A stretch of DNA of 29,003 nt, taken from positions 2,357 to 31,359 of the forward strand of contig NQMI01000259.1 of the NCBI GenBank assembly GCA_002270565.1, given 5' to 3'. The DNA is from Stenocarpella maydis. Lineage: Eukaryota; Ascomycota; Sordariomycetes; Diaporthales; Diaporthaceae. The notes beneath the pieces are model-generated. The model did no database searches, was not told the DNA's origin, and saw nothing but the letters and a program-made list of their open reading frames with translations. Shown one piece after another: positions 20,579 to 29,003 of the stretch; the first letter of the stretch is position 1, and every line of letters begins with the position of its first letter. Position numbers and translations under genes: made by a program.

Positions 20579-21799
20579 TCAGGCAGCATGCGCGCCTAAC
20601 TTTATGGATTCCACTTCGTACTCCTTGGTGACGGTGATTATGCCTTTTGTCGAGGAGGATGAGCCGGCAGGCTTCCAAGTGCTCCTGCGAGGCGATGTGA
20701 ATAACGAGGGGAAGTTGCTTGACTTGAAAAACTCGGGCAAGATAGTTTGCAGCAATGGCCGAAGTCCCGGCACGGAGCCAGTAATGATTATGAAACCCGT
20801 CTCGACAACGGACCAATTGTAGTATGAGGCGGAGGCAACTAGGATCGGCGGTCTCGTCAGTGATAGTCTCACAAGGGAGGTGCCAAAATCACTCACATGT
20901 CACATCGATATTATCCCCCAGACCGTGAAGGGACACGACTCTGACAATAGCGAAGGCACAGGCACTGTGGGGAATGTTAGCCAAATATTTTCACTCAGTG
21001 CGATGACAAGAGAGAGCATGACTTACATCAATCCACTGAGAAACAGTGCACAGAGACAGGCCTTTTGTGGTAAGGGCATTTTCAGCCTCAGGAAATACGG
21101 GATAGGAGTGAGGCAGATGGCAAAGTCCGTGACCACGTTTACGATACCCAGTGCAAGCACAACCGGCGGAAGACCATAGCACGTTCCTGTCTGGAGACCC
21201 CCGAGCACCCAGCTGACCTGAACCGGCGAGCACTGGAAGATAACGAGGAAGGCCTGGCAGGTGCAGCAGAGGATAACGAGGCCGCCGGTGCCCAACAGGA
21301 ACAGCCGGAGGTACTTCATCGGCGGGGGGAAGATGCGTAGGAGGGTTGCTACGACTGAGACCTTGGCGAGGACGATGGATGGTGACAGCAGGATGAGTGC
21401 TAGGTAGTTCAGTTTCTGAACCCGAGTAGCGACAGCGAAGCGGTCTTGGTCTGTGGTGCCCGGCAGGTCCCATATATGCTGCCCAAAGCCAATAGGGACA
21501 GCGGCGAGGTTTATGGCACAGAATGAGAAGAACCAAGAGGCGGAAGCTATCATCAGATCTGTCATGCAAGGACATATCAGTCTCGGAGTCTGCAAGTACA
21601 AGGCCACGCTCCACTTACAATCCTCAAGGTGCAGCTTCCTCATTATCGAGCACCTCGTGAAAACCCTCAACGGCACAACAATTGCGACGAGGCATAGGAA
21701 CAGGATGTTTACGGTCAACACGGACCATGCCCGGCTGGTGTGGTCGGTTGTACTGGCGGCCCCCAAGGTATCATGGCCCAAGGATTCGTGAACAAACAT
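20579..21799 (-). CDS. Pth11-related/fungal rhodopsin-like seven-helix membrane protein
   Basis: Four exons (21799-21619, 21558-21027, 20964-20897, 20838-20579) give 346 residues. Introns are 60, 62 and 58 nt with donors GTAAGT, GTAAGT and GTGAGT, acceptors ACAG, ACAG and CTAG, and CTGAT, CTAAC and CACTGACG branch sites. Splicing restores the family's W/LEDY motif at exon junction 1 (HLEDY, residues 57-61). Hydrophobic helices lie at about 26-45, 62-81, 110-134, 145-168, 188-213, 224-249 and 265-289. Cys170 and Cys187 flank the extracellular loop, as in the family. The protein belongs to the plasma-membrane, Pth11-like/SAT4 integral membrane group, some members of which sense surfaces, nutrients or hosts. 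It lacks the N-terminal CFEM domain of classical Pth11, with only 25 residues before helix 1. The ligand is unknown, and G-protein coupling is not demonstrated for most members. A TATA-like CAAATATAAG lies about 145 bases upstream. Intron 1 is in frame and stop-free. Confidence 0.88.
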
Positions 21800-23016
21800 T
21801 TTGGCAAAATGCACAAGAACCAGCAGAAGCAACGAGTGCTCAAGGGGATGACCACCAAGGCGGTAACCGCATAGTAGCGAAGAACAGCCAACACGACCAG
21901 CCAGGGCGGGGCCTATTCAGGACCCAGACACTCGGGCATGCTTATATTTGAATGGCGGCCGCGCAGGCAACGTGCAGGCCGAACTCAGAATGGCAACATC
22001 CGGGCACCTCGTGGGCTGGTGGGACTGCAGCAATGGACGCTCGGACCGCCGCATGCTCGCTCGCACAATGCGTTTGCCGCAGCAGCCGTATACTACCTAG
22101 TAACAGAAATGATTCTGTGGGGAGTTCAAGCCTGAGGAGAACTGATAAGGCATGCCACAGCCCACCGTGGGTGGAGGGGTCTGATCTCAATGTGGTGAGA
22201 AATGCCAACTCGGGCCTTGCTTGGTGTGATATTCTGTGAACCTTATCTGCCCAATTTATTAGCGGGCGATCCTCCGGGCAGGATGCCATGCCCGCGTATT
22301 GACCCGAAGCCCGGACCTCCCTGATGCTTGACCAGGGATCCTGACTCGATGGGCCGAGGTCAGCACAGGGAAAGCAGCTCGGCACGGGGCTGGGTTTGGC
22401 GAGCAGGCATGGCGATCAGCCCATCCGTCAGGGCTGTTGACGCGGAGACTGCGCCGAGTGAATGGGGCAGGCCAGGCACACCAAGCAGGGCTGCAGGCTT
22501 GCAGCAATTATCTACACCACACTAGTTGTCGCTACTGTATACAACATCGTCATGCGTCCCCACCTGTGCCTGGGTATAACTGCAACCCACATGCAGCCTA
22601 TGTAGAAGGGCGGGTCTGTGCCAACTTGTGTCTCGACCTTTTTTACCGAATGCGTGTGTATCAACCACGTGAGCGATACCTCCCTTGCACACCTGCAAAG
22701 GTGACGCTTCCGCCCTGCGTTGCAAATTCTTGAGAAGCGACGCTGTGTGGGCGGGTTACCTTGTGGGACAAGTCGGTTTGCGTTCGTGTTTGAGCCGTAC
22801 ATACGCCTTGGTGGCACGCGCGTGGGTAGCAAGCATCGTCGCGTTTGCTTCCACTGTACTCGGTAATATATAATTCCTTGGCATTTTTTACTGCGCAATA
22901 CCCGAGCAGCCGTGTCAGGGGCTATAACTTTCGGGTGTGACCCCCCCCCCTCAACACTCCACCATACTGTCTGTGCTGCAAAGTTGCTCCTTGACACAAC
23001 CATGAGACGACCCTCT
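21800..23016. other. Intergenic region between receptor-like and transporter genes
   Basis: No supportable gene was found. The left end serves as promoter of the minus-strand receptor-like gene: a TATA-like sequence (minus strand CAAATATAAG, plus 21941-21950) lies about 145 nt upstream of its ATG. The right end should contain the 3' UTR of the transporter and has a run of ten C at 22941-22950. Several overlapping frames of 65-188 codons (for example 22512-23078, minus) have no ATG context or codon bias and are noise. Confidence 0.4.
21941..21950 (-). promoter_or_regulatory. TATA-like element of the receptor-like gene
   Basis: On the minus strand this reads CAAATATAAG, the only TATA-like word in the 200 bases upstream of ATG 21799. 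The distance (about 145 nt) allows a leader of ordinary fungal length. It is supported by position and composition only. Confidence 0.3.
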
Positions 23017-24908
23017 CTACACGTGCTCGGCTTGCTCTTCCTCGGCCTTTTGGTTGGTCGGCAAGGCGGAGCTGTCACTGCTTCCCTTCTCCTTATCGCT
23101 GTCGATCACATCATCCTCAGCCAGGCCTGCGTCTCTCCTGATCCTAGCCATCTCCTCGGCCGGAGGTGGAATCCACCTGGCTGACTTGCGCGGGTCGATA
23201 TGCTCCAGGTACATGGTGTCTATCTCCTCAAGTGTTCTGCCCTGGCCCTCAATGACAAAGAAATACACAAGGATGCCAGCGACGAGATTGCAGCCGGCAA
23301 AGACGTAGCCCAGCGCAAAGTCGATGTCCGCGGTAATGAAGGGCGTGAAGAAGGCGATGAGGAAGTTCCAGGTCCAGTTGCTCGCCGTTGCTATGGCCAT
23401 ACCCTTTGCGCGGTACTTGGACGGGTAGATCTCCGCGATGAGCGTCCACACCATCGGTCCCCAGGTTGTTGCATATCCCAGGATGAACAGACACGCCATG
23501 ACGATGAGGGCGATGCCGGCCTCGGGCGTGTTGGCTGGCTCGTCCACGTCGAGGACGAAGTGGCCCACCGAGGCAAAGACCATGAAACAGACAAACATCC
23601 AGATGGATCCTGCAATGAGACACTTGCGCCGGCCGTAGTGCTCAACAAGGTACAGGCCGATGAATGTGACTCCAAAGTTGATTCCGTTTAGGATTAGCTG
23701 AGTCACAAACGACGAAATCTGAACCGAGTTGAAAATAGTCTGCAGGACACAGTTAGTTCAGGGGGCGGGCACACCGCAACCAGGCTCGGGGCCATCGTCC
23801 CTAAGCCGACACGCACATACCGTCCCATAGTAGAAGAAATAGTTGGCACCAGTCAGCTGCTGGAACATCTGCAGCATGATCCCAAGCGCAATGCGGTACG
23901 CCATCCGTGGCGCCTTGAACATGTCGACCACTCCTGCGATGGGGCCCGTCCCCTTCTGGGCCATCTCAGCGCGGAACTTGTGCTCGAGCTCCTCCATCTG
24001 CACAAAGATGGCATAGTGGTTGTCTGGGGCGCCATATACTCGCCTTAGTGTCTCCATGGCTTCGGCAGTACGGCCCTGACGGTAGACATATCGTGGTGTC
24101 TCCTTGAAGCCCCAGATACCCACGCCGAGGATGAGGGTCCAGATCCAGCCAAGGCCGACGACGATGCGCCACGAGCCCGAGTTGTCCCACTGGTGCTCGT
24201 ACGTGCCGTAGTTGAAGCACGCGGCGAGGAAGATGCCCAGCGTGATGAACAGCTGGTACGTGCACACGAGTGCTCCCCGGACCCATGGCGGGGCCGTCTC
24301 GGCCTGGAACATGGGCACGAGCAGGCTGAGCGCGCCGACTCCGAAGCCTGCCACCAGCCTGCCGATCATGAACTGCTGCCACGAGGTGCTGGCGGCGACC
24401 TGGATTACGAAACCGACGGCTACAACGATGCTCCAGAAGCAGATGGACGGCCTGCGGCCGAACCTGTCTGCAAAAGGAGCGGCGGCGAGGGCGCCGACCA
24501 GGGTACCGATCGATAGCAGGCCCACGATCAGGCCGGAGCGGACAGTGCTGAAAGCATATGTGCCGTCACCCTGAGGCTCTCCAAAGCGCTGCAGGAAGTC
24601 GGGCATTTCTTGGAATCCCGAGATCTGGCCAGTGTCGTATCTACATGACAGTCTCATGTCAGCGGTTGTGCGGGTGAAACATTTCGGAAGGCTCGAGGTC
24701 TGGGTCAGGAACTTAAGTTAGAGCCTTCGAATGCATACCCAAAGATCAGGCCACCCATAGAAACGAGTAGGCCCATACACAGAGTGCGATTTGATACCCG
24801 CTTTAGCGGGGAGTAGTCGAGATGAGCAAGCTCTTGTCGAGCATCAGTGCTCGTCTCGGAGTTGGGGTTGACATGATCAAAGGTGACCTTGTTGTTTAGG
24901 GTCAACAT
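23017..24908 (-). CDS. MFS hexose/sugar transporter (three exons)
   Basis: Exons 24908-24739, 24640-23821 and 23739-23017 give 570 residues, a usual length for fungal sugar permeases. Introns (98 and 81 nt) have donors GTATGC and GTATGT and acceptors GTAG and GCAG. Splicing rebuilds FGYDTGQISGF in helix 1 (about 56-66). Sugar-porter signatures are visible: DRFGRR (115-120) between helices 2 and 3, GRLVAGFGVG (150-159), KETPRY (236-241) in place of the usual PESPRW, the substrate-pathway motif QQLTGANYFFYYG (317-329), YGRR (365-368) and PSKYRAKGMA (436-445). The C-terminal tail from about 500 is Glu/Lys-rich and ends without a targeting signal. It should catalyse proton-linked or facilitated uptake of hexose at the plasma membrane. 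Some related fungal proteins are sensors, which normally have longer tails. Specificity cannot be read from sequence. A single CreA-like GTGGGG word at 25040-25045 upstream is weak evidence for glucose repression. Confidence 0.92.
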
Positions 24909-27540
24909 CTTGAGGACCGGGCTCCAAGGGATGAGTTCAGGTTACAGTACATGCGTGGGAAGGCGACACCCGCCAGCACTGTAGAGACTGGAGAGTGTCG
25001 AGGTTAATCAAGTAGTTATAATGAGTTTTCAAACCAGTAGTGGGGGCGTGTGTGCGCACGGTTTACGGCCGTCAAGCTGACCGCACGGGGAAGGGGCCGG
25101 ATAACCTAGGCAAGTAAGTGTCGGTGTTGCGCAGTGTGAAAGGACAATTAGTTCAAAGCCAACCCCATAGATGATAGGCACCTCCTCCACGGGGTCGCAG
25201 GTGTGGATATATGGGGACAGCAACGGGGGGGGGGGGTTACGAAGAAGGAATCGGCTTAGAGCCTGCCAGCCCGGCACGCACCTGTTGCGCATGCCCAGGC
25301 GACATAATCGAAGATGGCCAGGGCCGTTCCTGGAGGGCAAGATTTGTCATCTCTGACACCTGACCTTGCAATGGCGACTCTGCTTGCGGCTCTGCGCGGC
25401 TCATGTTCCCCGGCTGGAGACGCCAGGCCGTGCCTTCGGTCGAGTAAGACACCCCGTTGGTCGGATCAGCCGGACGACGTCATCACCCGCAACTGCATAG
25501 CCAACGTCATCCATCCTGGATATCAATACCGCAAGTGGCTGGAGCAGCCAAGGCAGTCCGAGCCAGTCTGCTATTGTCTCCAGTCAAACAAAGCCAGTGC
25601 TTTGAGGCGAGACCGACCCCGCAATTGCAGCAGACACGTCTCTTCCTTTGTCCATCACGCATCAGCCTTGATCACTTCCCCAGATTGGCCCCACGAAAAT
25701 GAAACCCAGGTTCTGTACATCCAATTCGGCCCGTTTCCCGACTGGCTAATGGGTCGAGAACACAGGAAAGGATCGTCAACATGTCCTTCTCGTGCTGCCC
25801 GGCTGCGGACACGTCTGCACCGAGGTGCCACCGAAAACAATCACCATCGAGATCTCATGCCCGCCAGGCAACCCGGGTCTGCCTGCTATCCCAGGCCATC
25901 TCTTAAAAACAGGGCGGTGTCTCTGCGGTTTGGACCGATTGGGCTCGGAAGCTTCGCCACACCGTATATCGGGCATTGCTTGCTCGACTTGATCAACATG
26001 TGGATGGTCGACTTTGATACTCGTTGCCTCGATCCTCGCTCAACCGCCGGCATCTTCTTTTTTTTTTTTTGGTCTTCAGACATCTTGTTTTTATAAACAC
26101 CCTCCTCGGTGTTCGTTATGCCGGGCCCAGCGTCCGCAAGGCAAAATCACACCAGCGACGCTCGAATTTTAACGTAGGTGGAGTAGGCAGAGCAACGCAA
26201 ACCGGATAAACGTCGGGCCTCCAGCCCATGCCCCATGCATTTCTTGCCATAGATATCGGGTCTCTCCACAGTCGTCGCCGGAGCCCCCCCCCCGCCGCCG
26301 TCTGAGCTCCCCGTCAACTTGGAAACGGCTCGCAATTATTAACCACTATGTGGGCATTCGTATTGTGGCACCTCCATTACAGACTGAGCTTCCTGCGAGT
26401 AGACCCGCAGCTGGGCCGGAAATAGCACACGGAGCAATGGACTACACCCTAGTGCCCTCCGATGGTTCTTTGTGCTGCAAATTCGAGTACAACATCCCAG
26501 TGAGGTTGAGCACGCTTGCAGAGTACCCACCAGATTAAGATCCAATGCCTTTTTCAGCGTCTTCATCTACAATCCTCAAAAACTGGGCAGAATGCATCCA
26601 CGGAGAGTCCAGCTGCGGTTGATTGATACATACCCCGATACTTGGGTGTTGTTAACACAACCTGAGCATATAAAAACTTATAGTTATACGGCTGTCCATC
26701 TCGTCGTTATGGCACCCCCAACACGTAGACCCTTGGGACTTAACATAACTAAAAGTATGATGCCTCGCCCAAGACAGTAACAAGCCCCTATACTTACAGA
26801 AATTAGTCTTGGGGCTTTCCAGGTCAGTGAGTCTAAACATCAATTCTCGGAAAACTTGGTGGTTGAAGAATTGCCTGGGATCATCCTATTGAGGGAGTAA
26901 AGGGACATCTGACTTTCGGAAACTGCTCGCAGAGGTGACTCTGTCTGAAGATCTTATCAGCCCAGTGTTTGACCGATTCAAGCGATGAAGTTTTACAGTA
27001 TGGGGACTGTATCCACAAGATAGTTGTTGCGCTGGTAGCCGGCGTACCACACTCCAATCTTTACAGCCAGATTTGGCTGTTACTTTCAAAGTCAAAAACA
27101 AGGAGATTAGCTTCCACTATAGATTGATTTGAAACCAAAACTTTTTTTATAAAAAAAAGAATAAGAAAAGAGGTATCTTTAACCAGACGCCTGGTCTCGG
27201 CCTCACACGTCTATCCACATCCTCACTATGTGCTGCTGCCCGCCTAAATGGTGATGATTAGTCTCTCTTGCTAATCGGAGCATGGTACCCATGCAGGTGG
27301 CTTGATGGAACTAAACCAACTAGGTGAATATCTGAACTTTTCGCTGGATCCTAAAAATTTATGCAGTGTAGACGACTGAGGGACTACCACTTGAAGATAC
27401 CTAGCAACATTCAGGCTTGTTGGAATTTTATTTTCGCGGATTAATGGCGGGGCGCCGATACGGCGATTAAAATTGATACCACTCTTTTCTGCTTCAATAA
27501 TGGAGGAGCAGCCGCGGACCTCGGGAGTTTACAGGTTAAC
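24909..27540. other. Transporter promoter and gene-poor region
   Basis: The first few hundred bases should be the promoter and leader of the minus-strand transporter; a TATAAC word on the minus strand lies near 25018, about 110 bases from the ATG. The rest has no supportable gene. A 260-codon frame at 25314-26096 begins with ATG, but its end is read through a run of 13 T (26058-26070, giving poly-Phe), and it has no domain or codon bias. G/C homopolymers occur at 25225-25236 (12 G) and 26284-26293 (10 C). Confidence 0.4.
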
Positions 27541-29003
27541 TCATACTATACCACCATCAGGGACTAAGTCGTAATTCTAAATAGCAACCTCAGTAACTAA
27601 ATTACCTTACACTCTAATAGAAGGCCTGAAAGTCCATATGATATAAAGCTAAGAGTTAGTTTAATAAAGCATCTTACAAGGCAATAGCCATTTATAGCAC
27701 TATAATTTAAATATTACCTTATTATATAACATGATTTACTAATAAGTAGACTGTATTAGTAAGTAGATTAAATATTTAACTTCTATCTTCTTTAATTAAT
27801 ATAAATATTAGTAATATTTAATATATATATAAAGATATATATTATTTGAAAGATAATTTGAATCTTAATATTATTTTATAAAATAACATAGGGTACTAGG
27901 AAGTATCTAGGACTAGGAAGTAGCTAGTTTTTAGCAAATTCATCAAATTTAGGCTATCTTAGTATCCGCCTAGGGCTAAGCAAGTACTAAAAGTTAGCAC
28001 TAATTAGTACTAATTATATTTAATTATTCAAATTTAATTAATTTTACATATTTAAGTAATTAAGGTAGATATAATACTCATTTAAAAAGGGTAGCTTTGA
28101 GTAAGAAAAATATACTTTATATTAAATAGTACTCAATTTACTCTTGGAATTTTTGTTTACTATAGACTATTAATATATATATATATATTTATATTAATTA
28201 GTACTAATTTGGCTAAATTTGGTTTTATTTACATGGAATCTAGCTTATTAGACTCTTTTATATCCTTTTTATAAGTTCTTATATTATACTGAATCTTATT
28301 ATAGTTATTATATTATCATTTACTTAGTTTACTCTAAACTAAATCCTTATTATTACTAGTCATTTTACTAGCTAACTGCTTCTCCTTTTATTTTTTATTA
28401 ACTAGTACTAAAGATTCCACAATATTGAGTAATTCTTTAAGCTAGTCCCAACGGCTTTTAGCTTTTTAGGACTTTATAGGCTTAATATTAGCCTTCTTAA
28501 GTATATAAACCTAATTACGTAAAAGAGTAATTTAATATATTGTTACTTATATGCCCTTTATAAGTTTCTCAACTACCTTAACAATTAGTATAAGGTAGCT
28601 ATCTTAATACTTAGAGATCTTAATCTTAATAAATCTTAATTACCAAATAGCCTAATAAGTATTTCAGAATATTTATAATTCCTACTTTAAGGATAATATA
28701 AGGGGTAATTACTTTAAAGTTTATAAGTAGATATCTAGCTTAGAAATAATAAGATTTATATTCCCTAAAAGGATATTAGCCCTTTTAAATATAGCTTTTA
28801 TATTTTCGTTTATAACAGCCTTATTATAAGTTACCTTAAATATACTAAAGAACTTAAATTTAGTAATATAGTTAATTAAGGCCAAAATAAAAAGATTAAT
28901 CTTATTACTATATACATATTTTAATAGTAAAAATACTATAATATTGAATAACTATAGTATATAAGAAAAGTATATTAATATACTAATATAAATAATCTTA
29001 TTA
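27541..29003 (-). mobile_element. RIP-degraded DNA transposon (pogo/Fot1-like), right end outside the window
   Basis: From about 27541 the sequence turns very AT-rich and TpA-rich and stays so to the end of the window, with no long open frame. Minus-strand translation of the right third recovers a pogo/Fot1-type transposase C-terminus, so the element runs right to left and its transposase N-terminus lies beyond 29003. Where the terminal inverted repeat lies cannot be told. Some of 27541-28300 may be a different degraded repeat. Imperfect internal copies of a CTAGGAAGTA word occur near 27896-27928. Confidence 0.65.
28400..29003 (-). pseudogene. pogo/Fot1-like transposase C-terminal remnant
   Basis: Reading the minus strand leftward from about 28960, the translation runs VFLLLKYVY, then INYITKFKFF, then SIFKVTYNKAVINENIKAIF, then KRANILL and SKLDIYL. 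This matches the end of the DDE domain in fungal pogo/Fot1-type transposases (an F-x-PLK-x-AY block, a helix ending in T-K-x-F, an AF/I...N-I-x-x-x-F-x-x-x-G/A-L block, and L-S-K-L-x-V-x-L). Further left the frame continues as a Lys-rich coiled-coil-like tail (about 28590-28430) with TAG/TAA stops, like the basic tail of these proteins. The catalytic acidic residues would lie to the right, outside the window. The assignment rests on remembered motif order. Confidence 0.6.

Noticed and set aside
22512..23078. 188-codon minus-strand frame between the receptor and transporter genes
   Set aside because: It overlaps the 3' end of the transporter coding sequence in another frame and has no domain or convincing start.
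25314..26096. 260-codon plus-strand frame with an ATG
   Set aside because: Mixed composition without codon bias or domain, and its end is translated from a 13-T run giving poly-Phe; no splice or promoter support.

Overview
The window comes from a filamentous ascomycete (Pezizomycotina, most likely a Sordariomycete). Evidence: protein-coding genes at ordinary GC with short introns (58-99 nt, GTRNGT-type donors and CTGAC/CTAAC-like branch points); a Pth11-related seven-helix membrane protein; a Myb-like protein of a type familiar from Sordariomycetes; and two very AT-rich blocks full of TAG/TAA codons that still translate to transposon proteins. That last pattern is the signature of repeat-induced point mutation (RIP). 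No bacterial-type operons, CRISPR arrays, rRNA or convincing tRNA genes were seen.

Layout, left to right. 1-235 is a normal-GC, LTR-like fragment. About 236-5965 is a RIP-ruined Ty3/gypsy chromovirus. On the + strand, protease, reverse transcriptase, RNase H, integrase and chromodomain can be read through many stops; an antisense remnant encoding a Cys-containing, Glu-rich protein lies downstream of pol; then come a polypurine tract and a putative 3' LTR. 5966-7028 is leader sequence for an acidic, Ser-rich protein gene (7029-8576, +) whose frame continues past a TAG to 8840. Tail-to-tail with it, an unrecognised minus-strand gene or gene wreck occupies 8970-9888. 11769-13883 (minus) is a three-exon Myb-like nuclear protein gene. 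About 14.45-20.58 kb is gene-poor and holds only a broken gene resembling the fungal ORP1-like family (17.23-18.48 kb) and a cluster of short inverted repeats. 20579-21799 (minus) is a four-exon Pth11/rhodopsin-type membrane protein; 23017-24908 (minus) is a three-exon MFS hexose transporter. 24909-27540 shows no convincing gene. 27541-29003 is a second RIP block, with a pogo/Fot1-like transposase remnant on the minus strand running off the right edge.

The functional genes are independent transcription units. The transporter and the receptor-like protein share orientation and could both act at the plasma membrane in nutrient perception or uptake, but nothing in the sequence proves coupling. 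The most unusual items are the antisense frame inside the retroelement, the genes whose frames are broken by single TAG codons or a G12 run, and the sharp edges between RIP-mutated and unmutated DNA.
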